Below are positions 29,842-37,471 of a DNA stretch of 64,000 nucleotides, piece by piece. A program made the position numbers and the translations under genes. The first letter of the stretch is position 1. Each line of letters opens with the position of its first letter. This DNA comes from Eleftheria terrae (lineage in GTDB: Bacteria; Pseudomonadota; Gammaproteobacteria; Burkholderiales; Burkholderiaceae_C), in contig NZ_CP106952.1 in assembly GCF_030419005.1 (NCBI RefSeq), positions 124,001 to 188,000 of the forward strand, given 5' to 3'. The notes under the pieces are model-generated. The model made no database searches. It worked only from the letters and a program-made list of their open reading frames with translations, and was not told the DNA's origin.

Positions 29842-30981
29842 TCAGGGCAGCGGAATCAGGATCTTGAAGGCCGTGTTTCCGGGCTCGCTCTCGCATTCGA
29901 TCGTGCCATGGTGCTGCTGCACGAAGGTCTGCGCCAGCGTCAGCCCCAAGCCCGAGCCGCCATCGCGTCCTGACACCAGAGGGTAGAAGATGCGATCGCG
30001 GATCGTCTCGGGGATGCCCGGTCCGTTGTCCTCGATATGCAATTCCAATGCCAGACGATAACGCTGCTTGCCCAGCGTGACCTGGCGGGCGATGCGCGTC
30101 TTCAGGCAGATGCAGGCGTCGCCGGCGGCGATGCGCTCGTGCAGCGCCTGGGCCGCGTTGTGCCCGATATTGAGCACGGCCTGGATGAGCTGCTCGCGAT
30201 CGCCGCGGAATTCGGGAATGGAGGTGTCGTAGTCGCGCAGCACCTTCAGCCCGCGCGGGAACTCGGCCAGGATGAGCGAGCGCACCCGCTCGCAGACTTC
30301 GTGGATGTTGACGTCGCTCACCACATGCGGCTTGCGGTGGGGCGCCAGCAGCCGGTCGACCAGCGCCTGCAGGCGGTCGGCCTCATGGATGATGACCTGG
30401 GTGTACTCTGCCAGCCCCTTGGACTCGACCTCCATCTGCAGCAGCTGCGCCGCACCCCGGATGCCGCCCAGCGGGTTCTTGATCTCGTGCGCCAGGTTGC
30501 GGATGAGCTCCTTGGTGGCCTGGGCCTGGTCGAGCGCCCGCTCCTCGCGATCCTGCCGGGTCTGCTGCTCGATCTCCACCACCTCCACCAGGGCCAGCCC
30601 GGGCTGGTCGGTCTGCGTGACGATCACATGCACCGGCAGGGCGTCGGGGCTGACCATGCCGGGCCCTGGCGGGCGGCGCAGCTGCCCTTCGAAACGGCTG
30701 ATGGAGAAGTCGTTGCGGGCGACCGCCGCCACCGTGTCGCGCACCACCTCGGGCTCGGCGAACCAGTCGAACAGCGAGCCGCGCAGCATGCTGCGCCGCG
30801 ACAGGCCCAGCACGGACTCGAAGGCGGAATTGACGAACAGGCAGGCACCGTCGGTGTGCACCAGGGCCACCATGGTGGCCAGGTGATCGAAGGCCAGGTA
30901 AGGCGTTTCGGCGAACGCCCGCTCGCCCGACGCCTGAGCGGCGGGCATGCCGGGAAGGACGGCAGGCGCCCGTCGGCTCAC
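29842..30981 (-). CDS. ntrB: Nitrogen sensor histidine kinase NtrB
   Basis: 379 residues. An N-terminal PAS domain (AFDHLATMVALVHTDGACLFVNSAF) is followed by HisKA with the phosphorylated histidine in IRNLAHEIKNPLGGIRGAAQLL, and an ATPase domain with NIGHNAAQAL (N box), DNGPGI and GGSGLGLTLAQTF. It phosphorylates NtrC when nitrogen is limiting and is controlled by PII proteins. The start overlaps the end of the DUF4124 gene by four bases, so the two are translationally coupled. Confidence 0.95.
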   Translation of the reverse strand: MSRRAPAVLPGMPAAQASGERAFAETPYLAFDHLATMVALVHTDGACLFVNSAFESVLGLSRRSMLRGSLFDWFAEPEVVRDTVAAVARNDFSISRFEGQLRRPPGPGMVSPDALPVHVIVTQTDQPGLALVEVVEIEQQTRQDREERALDQAQATKELIRNLAHEIKNPLGGIRGAAQLLQMEVESKGLAEYTQVIIHEADRLQALVDRLLAPHRKPHVVSDVNIHEVCERVRSLILAEFPRGLKVLRDYDTSIPEFRGDREQLIQAVLNIGHNAAQALHERIAAGDACICLKTRIARQVTLGKQRYRLALELHIEDNGPGIPETIRDRIFYPLVSGRDGGSGLGLTLAQTFVQQHHGTIECESEPGNTAFKILIPLP

Positions 30982-31502
30982 TGCGCCGGCGGCAGCTTGC
31001 CGATCTCGCGCTTGATGGAGGCGATGTCGCTCTCCTTGCGGCTGATGCTGGCCTTCAGCTCGGCCACCCGGTCCAGGTACTTCTGGTAGTTGCGCTCGTC
31101 GCCGCGGCGCTCGGGTTCGCCGTTGTTGTATTCCTTCTGCAGGGCGTTGAGCTGCTCTTCTTCCTTGCGCAGCTCGCTTTCCAGGATGCGGCGCGACTCG
31201 CCATCGCGTGCGCGCTGCTCGCTGGCAGGCACCTTGGAATCGGCCGGTCGCCCGGCCGGCGGCGGCGCAGCCCCGCCGCCCTTGCCGCCGCCCTCGGACT
31301 TGCCTTCGCCTGGCGAGCGGGTCTGCACCACGGTGACGTTCCCCCCCTCCAGCGGCTTGCAGCCGCGGGTCTCGGCTTCTTTCGCTGTGATGGAGTTGGT
31401 GAAGTTGTTACCCGGGCAGCGGTAGACGACGCTCTGGGCCCAGGCTGCGCCGCAAGTGAGCGCACTCAGCACGACAAACAGGGAAACGCGATGACGAGGC
31501 AT
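30978..31502 (-). CDS. DUF4124-domain secreted coiled-coil protein
   Basis: 174 residues from the ATG of MPRHRVSL. A signal peptide ends in CGAAWAQ. The start of the mature part, SVVYRCPGNNFTNSITAKEAETRGCKPL, is a DUF4124-type segment with two cysteines. A Gly/Pro/Ala linker leads to a long charged coiled coil (EQRARDGESRRILESELRKE to the end). It lies between glnA and ntrB and overlaps ntrB by four bases. Proteins of this type are common in this position in Burkholderiales. The function is unknown; the periplasmic location makes a direct part in NtrBC signalling unproven. Confidence 0.8.
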   Translation of the reverse strand: MPRHRVSLFVVLSALTCGAAWAQSVVYRCPGNNFTNSITAKEAETRGCKPLEGGNVTVVQTRSPGEGKSEGGGKGGGAAPPPAGRPADSKVPASEQRARDGESRRILESELRKEEEQLNALQKEYNNGEPERRGDERNYQKYLDRVAELKASISRKESDIASIKREIGKLPPAQ

Positions 31503-31642
31503 GGTGATGGTACTTGGGCGGTGTCCGGCGGACCTCATTGGACCGCAGGCGCGGGCGGCGGTTCGCGCCGGACGGCGCCCAGTATCGAGGAAAACCGCCG
31601 CGGTCGCCAATTCTGCACGGTGGCGGCGGTTCCAAAACGACA

Positions 31643-31668
31643 AAAGGGACGGCACAGGCCGTCCCTTT
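31643..31668 (-). terminator. Rho-independent terminator of glnA
   Basis: Eleven base pairs (AAAGGGACGGC with GCCGTCCCTTT) around a four-base loop, 38 bases after the glnA stop on the minus strand, followed by TTTTGTCGTTTT. It separates glnA from the DUF4124-ntrB-ntrC genes, although some read-through probably supplies them. Confidence 0.85.
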
Positions 31669-31706
31669 GCGTGACACCGGCCAGCCCGGCGGCTGGCCCA
31701 CCGCCC

Positions 31707-33125
31707 TCAGGCGCTGTAGTACATGTCGAACTCCACCGGGTGGGTGGTCATGCGGAAGCGGGTCACTTCCTGCATCTTCAGCTCGATGTAGGCGTCGATG
31801 TAGGCATCGGTGAACACGCCGCCCTTGGTCAGGAAGGCGCGGTCCTTGTCCAGGTACTCCAGCGCCTGGTCCAGGCTGTGGCAGACGGTCGGGATCTTCG
31901 CGTCTTCTTCCGGCGGCAGGTGGTACAGGTCCTTGGTGGCGGCTTCGCCCGGGTGGATCTTGTTCTCGACACCGTCGAGGCCGGCCATCAGCAGGGCGGA
32001 GAAGGCCAGGTAGGGGTTGGCCAGGGGATCCGGGAAGCGCGCCTCGATGCGGCGGCCCTTCGGGTTCGCCACATAGGGGATGCGGATGGATGCCGAGCGG
32101 TTGCGCGAGCTGTAGGCCAGCTTCACCGGCGCCTCGAAGCCCGGCACCAGGCGCTTGTAGCTGTTGGTGCTGGGGTTGGTGATGGCGTTCAGCGCGCGGG
32201 CGTGCTTGATGATGCCGCCGATGTAGTACAGCGCGAACTCGCTCAGGCCGCCGTAGCCGTCACCGGCGAACAGGTTCTTGCCGTCCTTCCAGACCGACTG
32301 GTGCACGTGCATGCCCGAGCCGTTGTCGCCAACGATGGGCTTGGGCATGAAGGTCGCGGTCTTGCCGTAGGCGTGGGCGACGTTCGTGATGATGTACTTC
32401 TGCAGTTGCAGCCAGTCCGCGCGCTGCACCAGCGTGCTGAACTTGGTGCCGATCTCCATCTGGCCGGCGTTGGCCACCTCGTGGTGGTGCACTTCGACCG
32501 GGATGCCCATCGATTCGAGGATCAGGCACATCTCCGAGCGCAGGTCCTGGCCGGAGTCGACCGGCGGGACCGGGAAGTAGCCGCCCTTGACGGTGGGGCG
32601 GTAGCCGGTGTTGCCGTGCTCATATTCCTTGCCGGTGTTCCAGGCGGCGTTCTCGGCCTCGATCTTCACGAAGCAGCCCGACATGTCCACGTTCCAGCGG
32701 ATGTTGTCGAAGATGAAGAACTCGGGTTCCGGGCCGAAGTAGGCGGCGTCGCCGATGCCGGACGACTTCAGGTAGGCCTCGGCACGCTTGGCCAGCGAGC
32801 GCGGGTCGCGCTCGTAGGGCTTGCCGTCGCCCGGCTCGATGACGTCGCAGGACAGCAGCAGCGTCGGCTCTTCGAAGAAGGGGTCGATGTTGGCGGTGTT
32901 CGGGTCCGGCATCAGCAGCATGTCCGACGCCTCGATGCCCTTCCAGCCGGCGATGGAGGAACCGTCGAAGGGATGGCCCGACGTGAACTTGTCTTCATCG
33001 AAAGCGGAAACGGGCACGGACACGTGGTGTTCCTTGCCGCGGGTGTCGGTGAAACGGAAGTCGACGAACTTGACTTCGTTCTCCTTCACCAGCTTCATCA
33101 CGTCGGCGACGGTCTTGTTGGCCAT
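31707..33125 (-). CDS. glnA: Glutamine synthetase, type I
   Basis: 472 residues, close to the 469 of E. coli GlnA. Signatures present are [30 protein letters not shown], the ATP-binding [21 protein letters not shown], and the adenylylation loop [17 protein letters not shown], whose tyrosine is the regulatory site. It condenses glutamate and ammonia with ATP as a dodecamer. The downstream ntrB-ntrC genes control its transcription. The start [15 protein letters not shown] is the family standard. Confidence 0.98.
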   Translation of the reverse strand: MANKTVADVMKLVKENEVKFVDFRFTDTRGKEHHVSVPVSAFDEDKFTSGHPFDGSSIAGWKGIEASDMLLMPDPNTANIDPFFEEPTLLLSCDVIEPGDGKPYERDPRSLAKRAEAYLKSSGIGDAAYFGPEPEFFIFDNIRWNVDMSGCFVKIEAENAAWNTGKEYEHGNTGYRPTVKGGYFPVPPVDSGQDLRSEMCLILESMGIPVEVHHHEVANAGQMEIGTKFSTLVQRADWLQLQKYIITNVAHAYGKTATFMPKPIVGDNGSGMHVHQSVWKDGKNLFAGDGYGGLSEFALYYIGGIIKHARALNAITNPSTNSYKRLVPGFEAPVKLAYSSRNRSASIRIPYVANPKGRRIEARFPDPLANPYLAFSALLMAGLDGVENKIHPGEAATKDLYHLPPEEDAKIPTVCHSLDQALEYLDKDRAFLTKGGVFTDAYIDAYIELKMQEVTRFRMTTHPVEFDMYYSA

Positions 33126-33234
33126 CAGTTGCTCCTAGCGGACGGTTATATGGGCGGGGTACATGACCTGGCGCCCGCGAGGCCGCCAGGTGGGAGTTCG
33201 TCGACCCGACGGGTCGGCAAGCGCACGGGGATGT

Positions 33235-33250
33235 AGCAGAAAGTATGCCT
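33235..33250 (-). promoter_or_regulatory. Candidate sigma-54 promoter of glnA
   Basis: Read on the minus strand this is AGGCATACTTTCTGCT. It keeps the invariant GG-N10-GC spacing of sigma-54 promoters and the flanking GGCA and TGCT bases, but departs from the consensus TGGCACG-N4-TTGCT at several positions. It lies about 110 bases upstream of the glnA ATG. Since glnA is a classic NtrC/sigma-54 target, the position is plausible. Confidence 0.4.
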
Positions 33251-33277
33251 AGTTTTGGCCCCTCCCCGCGCCGGCCG

Positions 33278-33292
33278 GCACCATCGCGGTTC
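33278..33292. promoter_or_regulatory. Candidate NtrC-binding site
   Basis: GCACCATCGCGGTTC matches the NtrC dyad GCACC-N5-GGTGC with one mismatch, and lies just upstream of the candidate sigma-54 promoter. A weaker match with two mismatches (GCACCATTTTGGAAC) is at 33406-33420. Paired upstream sites would be normal for an NtrC enhancer. Confidence 0.35.
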
Positions 33293-33432
33293 AGCACGAA
33301 GCAGGGTGAAGCCTCGGAAAAGCGACTTCTTCTCGCCAGATGGGCGGCAAGTGGGATACGAACCGGACGCAGCCGGCACAAGCACTATTCCGGTGCATCC
33401 TGGCGCACCATTTTGGAACGCCTCGCGGCGGA

Positions 33433-34227
33433 TCACCGCACCAGTTCAGGGCCGAGTTCTACACCATGGGCGGGCAACCCTGCCAGCAAGGCCGAATAGG
33501 CTTCGGCCACCTGCTCGCGCGGGCCTTTCACCCCCAGCTCGATATGACGGCCGTGCTCAGGGTGGTCGACGCTCGGCAGGCTGAAGACCTTGACTGGCTC
33601 GAAGCGCGCCTCGATGTCCTGCATGAGGGGGGTCAGCGCCGCCTCCATCGAGCCATAGACGATCACCGACTGCTCGATATGGTCGCGCTGGTGGCGGAAC
33701 TCGGCATAACGGGTGTCGAGGACCCATTCGATCATCGGCCAAGCCATCACCGGGAAGCCCGGAACGAAGTGGACGCGGCCGACCGAGAAGCCCGGGATCT
33801 TGTTGTAGGGGTTGGGGATCAGCTCGCAGCCGGCCGGGAAGGCACCCATGTTGAGCCGGTGGATGTTGTCCGGATGGTCCGGCTCGAACGGCAGGCCCTG
33901 TTCGCGCGCCACCTCGGCCATGCGTTCCAGGATCAGCTCCCGCGCCTGCGGATGCAGCTCGAGGCCGACCCCCAGCGCGCGGGCCGCGCACTGGCGCGTG
34001 TGGTCGTCGGGCGTGGCGCCGATGCCGCCGCAGGAGAACACCGGCTCGGGACCGGCGAAGGCCTCGCGCAGCGCCGCTTCCAGGCGCTGCGGGTCGTCAC
34101 CGACATAGCGGGCCCAGCCCAGGGCCAGGCCGCGGGCCGACAACAGCTCGATGACCTTCGCGAGGTGCTTGTCCTGGCGCTTGCCGGAGAGGATCTCGTC
34201 TCCGACGATGATGAGTCCGAATTGCAT
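33433..34227 (-). CDS. CinA-like molybdopterin-binding domain protein
   Basis: 264 residues from MQFGLIIVGDEILSGKRQDKH. The N-terminal MoCF/MoaB-type domain is recognisable by GDEILSGK and FSCGGIGATPDDHTRQCAA, as in competence/damage-inducible protein CinA. The C-terminal amidohydrolase domain of full CinA is missing; instead a short module (KVFSLPSVDHPEHGRHIELGVKG) ends the protein. The short form is frequent in proteobacteria and is linked by family knowledge to nucleotide or pyridine-nucleotide metabolism, but its reaction is not established here. An EI24-type membrane protein gene precedes it, nine bases apart. Confidence 0.85.
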   Translation of the reverse strand: MQFGLIIVGDEILSGKRQDKHLAKVIELLSARGLALGWARYVGDDPQRLEAALREAFAGPEPVFSCGGIGATPDDHTRQCAARALGVGLELHPQARELILERMAEVAREQGLPFEPDHPDNIHRLNMGAFPAGCELIPNPYNKIPGFSVGRVHFVPGFPVMAWPMIEWVLDTRYAEFRHQRDHIEQSVIVYGSMEAALTPLMQDIEARFEPVKVFSLPSVDHPEHGRHIELGVKGPREQVAEAYSALLAGLPAHGVELGPELVR

Positions 34228-34235
34228 GGCGGTGT

Positions 34236-35099
34236 TCAGGAAGTGGGGGAAGGCAGGGTGGATGGGCCGGACGCCGCGCCCGGCACCTCGGCCAGGGGCC
34301 CGGGAGCAGCCTGCCGCTGGCGGTGCAGCGCGCTCAGGCCGTAGTGCGCGAACCAGAGGGAGAAGAAGGCGAACAGGAGGACATGCAGCCACACCACCGC
34401 CACCACGAGGATGGGGGCGATGATCAGGGCCTGGGGACTGACTGCAAAGAGCAGGGCCGGCGCACCGCCGGCATAGCCCGCCGCAGTGGCGATGGTCAGC
34501 AGCGGGCCGCGGTGCTCGCGGCGCAGGCGGCGACGCTCTTGCGGCGTGGCGTGGTCCGCCAGCGCGTCGTGGATCATCACCCGGTAGGCGAGCCAGCCCC
34601 ACACCAGCGGCGGCAGCAACAGCGCCAGCGGCGGAATCAGCCACAGCGGCATGGTGACGAGCAAGGCCACCAAGGCCACCGCGGTGGCAGCGAGCACCCA
34701 GCCGGCGGCGCGCCAGGCGGATTCGCGATGGCGTCGCTCGAGCTGCGGGAAGCGCCGGGCGACGACCAGTTTCACCATGGACGGCGTCATGCACAGGCCC
34801 ACGGCCAGCACCGAGGCCACCACGACGAAGGGCACCGACAGGCCCACCACGATGATCTGCTGGAACACCGCCCGGTAGCCGACGGCGCCCAGTGCACTGA
34901 GCCACTTGGTCAGCGCACCCATCAGCGTCCAGTCGCTGATGCGCTCGGCGACCGCATCGAGCGCATCCTCCCAGAAGAACCAACCCAGCCCGAAGCTGGC
35001 CCCGCCGACCAGCAGCAGTGGCAGCAGCGACAGCAGGATGACGCGCCAGTGCAGGCAATAGGCCAGCGCACGCCAGAAGGAATCGACCATCAGCTTCAT
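34236..35099 (-). CDS. EI24/CysZ-like integral membrane protein
   Basis: 287 residues from the ATG at 35099. Six or so hydrophobic helices occur in a pattern typical of the EI24 domain (CysZ-like): MVDSFWRALAYCLHWRVILLS at the start, MTPSMVKLVVARRFPQLER in the middle and LLPPLVWGWLAYRVMIHDAL later. CysZ proteins are linked to sulfate uptake, but many EI24 proteins have no assigned substrate and no sulfur genes are nearby. The C-terminal 35 residues are Pro/Ala/Gly rich and soluble. It is read leftward, just ahead of the CinA-like gene. Confidence 0.8.
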   Translation of the reverse strand: MKLMVDSFWRALAYCLHWRVILLSLLPLLLVGGASFGLGWFFWEDALDAVAERISDWTLMGALTKWLSALGAVGYRAVFQQIIVVGLSVPFVVVASVLAVGLCMTPSMVKLVVARRFPQLERRHRESAWRAAGWVLAATAVALVALLVTMPLWLIPPLALLLPPLVWGWLAYRVMIHDALADHATPQERRRLRREHRGPLLTIATAAGYAGGAPALLFAVSPQALIIAPILVVAVVWLHVLLFAFFSLWFAHYGLSALHRQRQAAPGPLAEVPGAASGPSTLPSPTS

Positions 35100-35148
35100 G
35101 GCGCGCAAGCTTAAGCGAGTTTGGCGGGTTGCCGCGGTACCGGGCGGC

Positions 35149-35712
35149 TCATTCGGCATCGCCCTTCGACATCAGCCGCTCCCAGCCGTCGCGCCCCAGT
35201 CGGCGCAGCGTCTGCATGTTGGCTTCATAGATGGCTTCGGCCTCGGGGAAGGCCTCGACCGCACGGTCGATGCTCGCTTCGCGCAGCAGATGCAGCGTGG
35301 GATAGGGCGCCCGGTTGGTGTAGTTCTCGATGTCGTCCTCGGCGGTGCCGGCAAACTGGTAGCGAGGGTGGAAGTCGGCGATCTGCAGCTCGCCCACCAG
35401 CTCCAATGAGGCGAGCAGATCGTCGGCGTCGGCCAGGAAATCATTGAAGTCCAGGAAGTCCTCCAGCATCCCGGGCAGTACCAGCAGCGTGGTGTCGGTC
35501 TCGCCCGGATCGACGGCCGCCAGGTGCAGCAGCTCCCGGCGCAGGTCGTCAAGCAGCGCCCGCGGCGTGGTGGCACTGCTCACCACGTAGCGGATCTGCC
35601 CCTTCACCGCGACCGCCTTGGCGAAGGGGCACAGGTTGAGGCCGATCACGGCCCGGTCCACCCAGCGGCGCATCTCGGCCACCACGTTGTCGATGTTCTG
35701 CAGTTCGCTCAT
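35149..35712 (-). CDS. DUF1415-family protein
   Basis: 187 residues from the ATG of MSELQNIDNVV. The characteristic opening RWVDRAVIGLNLCPFAKAV, with a conserved NLCPFA segment, and the middle DFLDFNDFLADADDLL and FHPRYQFAGTAEDDIENYTNRAPYP identify the family, which is widespread in proteobacteria. It is a soluble cytoplasmic protein of unknown function; the conserved cysteine and histidine might bind a metal. It is divergent from the NDH-2 gene. Confidence 0.88.
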   Translation of the reverse strand: MSELQNIDNVVAEMRRWVDRAVIGLNLCPFAKAVAVKGQIRYVVSSATTPRALLDDLRRELLHLAAVDPGETDTTLLVLPGMLEDFLDFNDFLADADDLLASLELVGELQIADFHPRYQFAGTAEDDIENYTNRAPYPTLHLLREASIDRAVEAFPEAEAIYEANMQTLRRLGRDGWERLMSKGDAE

Positions 35713-35795
35713 GTCGGCAGTGTAGAGCGGCCCATGCGGGGAAACCCGATGTATTGCTAGACTGCACTCATGTTCGGCAGACAGGAAGGGAAGCG

Positions 35796-37172
35796 ATGGC
35801 GGCAGTGAACAATCCTTCGGCTCCTGCACGTCCGCGCGTCGTCATTGTCGGCTGCGGCTTCGGCGGCCTGGAGGCGACCCGCGCACTGGCGCGGGCGGAC
35901 GTCGAGATCACGCTGATCGACCGCACCAACCACCACCTCTTCCAGCCGCTGCTCTACCAGGTGGCCACCGCCGGGCTGGCCGCCCCGGCCATCTCGGGGC
36001 CGATCCGCCACATCCTGCGCCGCCAGATCCGGGACGGCCGCCTCACCGTGCTGCTCGGCGAGGTCACCGGCATCGACGCCGCCCGCCGAGAGGTCCGCCT
36101 CAACGACGGGGCCCGTCTGCCCTATGACCACCTGATCGTCGCGACCGGCGCCACGCACAGCTATTTCGGCAAGGACGGGTGGGCCCGCCATGCCCCGGGG
36201 CTCAAGACCTTGTCGGACGCCTTCGACCTGCGCAACCGCGTGCTCAAGGCCTTCGAGCAGGCCGAGCGCTACCCCGAAGAGCGCGAGGACTGGCTCACCT
36301 TCGTTGTCATCGGCGGTGGCCCCACCGGCGTGGAGATGGCCGGCACGCTGGCCGAGATCGCCCACCACACACTGCATGACGAGTTCCGCCGCATCGACTC
36401 CCGGCAGTCCCGGGTGGTGTTGATCGAGGGCAGCGACCGCATCCTCGGCAGCTACCCGCCGGAGCTGTCCGAGAAGGCGAGCCGGCAGCTCGAAAAGCTG
36501 GGCGTGGAGGTGCGCACCGGCTGCCGCGTCACCGACATCCAGCCGGAGTGCGTCACCGCCCAGCCGGCCGATGGCGCCGCGCCCTGGCAGTTGCGCACCC
36601 GCACGGTGGTGTGGGCCGCGGGTGTGGCCGGCTCGGCGCTGGGCCGGGCGGTGCAGGCAGCCACCGGCGCCACGCTGGACCGGGCCGGCCGGGTGGTGGT
36701 GCAGCCCGACCTCAGCGTGCCGGGCCACCCTGAGATTTCAGTGATCGGCGACCTCGCCTCGGCCAAGAGCTACCCCAGGCGCGGCGACCCCACCCCCGTG
36801 CCGGGCGTGAGCCCCTCGGCCAAACAGATGGGCCGCCAGGCCGCCGCCAACATCCTGCACCGCCTGCGCGGCGAGCCGACGCAGCCCTTCCGCTACGTGG
36901 ACTACGGCTCGCTCGCCACCATCGGCCGCAAGGCCGCGGTGGCCCAGGTGGACCTGCCGCTGCTGGGCACCGTGCGCTTCAGCGGCTACCCGGCCTGGCT
37001 GTTCTGGCTGTTCGTGCACATCTATTTCCTGATCGGCTTCCGCAACCGCCTGATGGTCCTGACCGACTGGGCCTGGGCCTACTGGACCTTCCAGCGCAAC
37101 GCCCGCCTGGTGGTCGAGCCGGCCAGCACGGCCGCCCTGCCCCCACCCAGCCAGATGGAGACACCACGATGA
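35796..37172 (+). CDS. ndh: Type II NADH dehydrogenase (NDH-2)
   Basis: 458 residues from the ATG preceded by GGAAGGGAAGCG. Two dinucleotide folds are clear: VVIVGCGFGGLEATRAL for FAD near the N-terminus and VVIGGGPTGVEMAGTLAEI for NADH (about 170-190). The quinone-site region is VPGVSPSAKQMGRQAAANIL. A C-terminal amphipathic or hydrophobic stretch (FSGYPAWLFWLFVHIYFLIGF) anchors the enzyme on the inner membrane face. It passes electrons from NADH to quinone without pumping protons. The stop overlaps the following small gene. Confidence 0.95.
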   Translation: MAAVNNPSAPARPRVVIVGCGFGGLEATRALARADVEITLIDRTNHHLFQPLLYQVATAGLAAPAISGPIRHILRRQIRDGRLTVLLGEVTGIDAARREVRLNDGARLPYDHLIVATGATHSYFGKDGWARHAPGLKTLSDAFDLRNRVLKAFEQAERYPEEREDWLTFVVIGGGPTGVEMAGTLAEIAHHTLHDEFRRIDSRQSRVVLIEGSDRILGSYPPELSEKASRQLEKLGVEVRTGCRVTDIQPECVTAQPADGAAPWQLRTRTVVWAAGVAGSALGRAVQAATGATLDRAGRVVVQPDLSVPGHPEISVIGDLASAKSYPRRGDPTPVPGVSPSAKQMGRQAAANILHRLRGEPTQPFRYVDYGSLATIGRKAAVAQVDLPLLGTVRFSGYPAWLFWLFVHIYFLIGFRNRLMVLTDWAWAYWTFQRNARLVVEPASTAALPPPSQMETPR

Positions 37173-37447
37173 CCCCGACGCTCATTCGGCTGCAGGACAG
37201 CCTGGCCGCGGCCCGCCGGGCCGAGCTGCCCGTCAGCGGCCTGGTGGCCACCTGGCGCGCCGGCGTGGCCGAACTGCCGCCGTTGCCACCTCGCTACGGC
37301 CAGGTGCTGGAGGCGCTGCTGACCCAGCTGGAATCGGGCAGCCTGTTCACCGAGGAAAGCTGCTCCTTCAGCCAGCAAGACCTGATGGACAAGCTGCATG
37401 GCTGGCTGGAAAAGGCCGCCGAACAGTTGCAGCCGCCGCCTGCCTGA
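37169..37447 (+). CDS. Small soluble protein of unknown function
   Basis: 92 residues, overlapping the NDH-2 stop by four bases (ATGA), so it is translationally coupled to that gene. It looks helical and acidic towards the end, with LPPRYGQVLEALLTQLESGS and FSQQDLMDKLHGWLEKAAEQL. There is no signal peptide or membrane segment. I do not recognise the family. The coupling suggests a role linked to the dehydrogenase. Confidence 0.7.
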   Translation: MTPTLIRLQDSLAAARRAELPVSGLVATWRAGVAELPPLPPRYGQVLEALLTQLESGSLFTEESCSFSQQDLMDKLHGWLEKAAEQLQPPPA

Positions 37448-37471
37448 GGGCCTTGCGGCCGGGCACGCGGT

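Larger units (their letters stand above)
33126..33432. other. glnA upstream region, no gene
   Basis: This 307-base gap is between glnA and the CinA-like gene, both read leftward. It holds a possible sigma-54 promoter and two half-matching NtrC boxes, listed separately. The open frames across it do not resemble any protein I know. Confidence 0.5.

Noticed and set aside
31491..33236. A 581-residue plus-strand frame over glnA
   Set aside because: Antisense shadow of glutamine synthetase with no domain.
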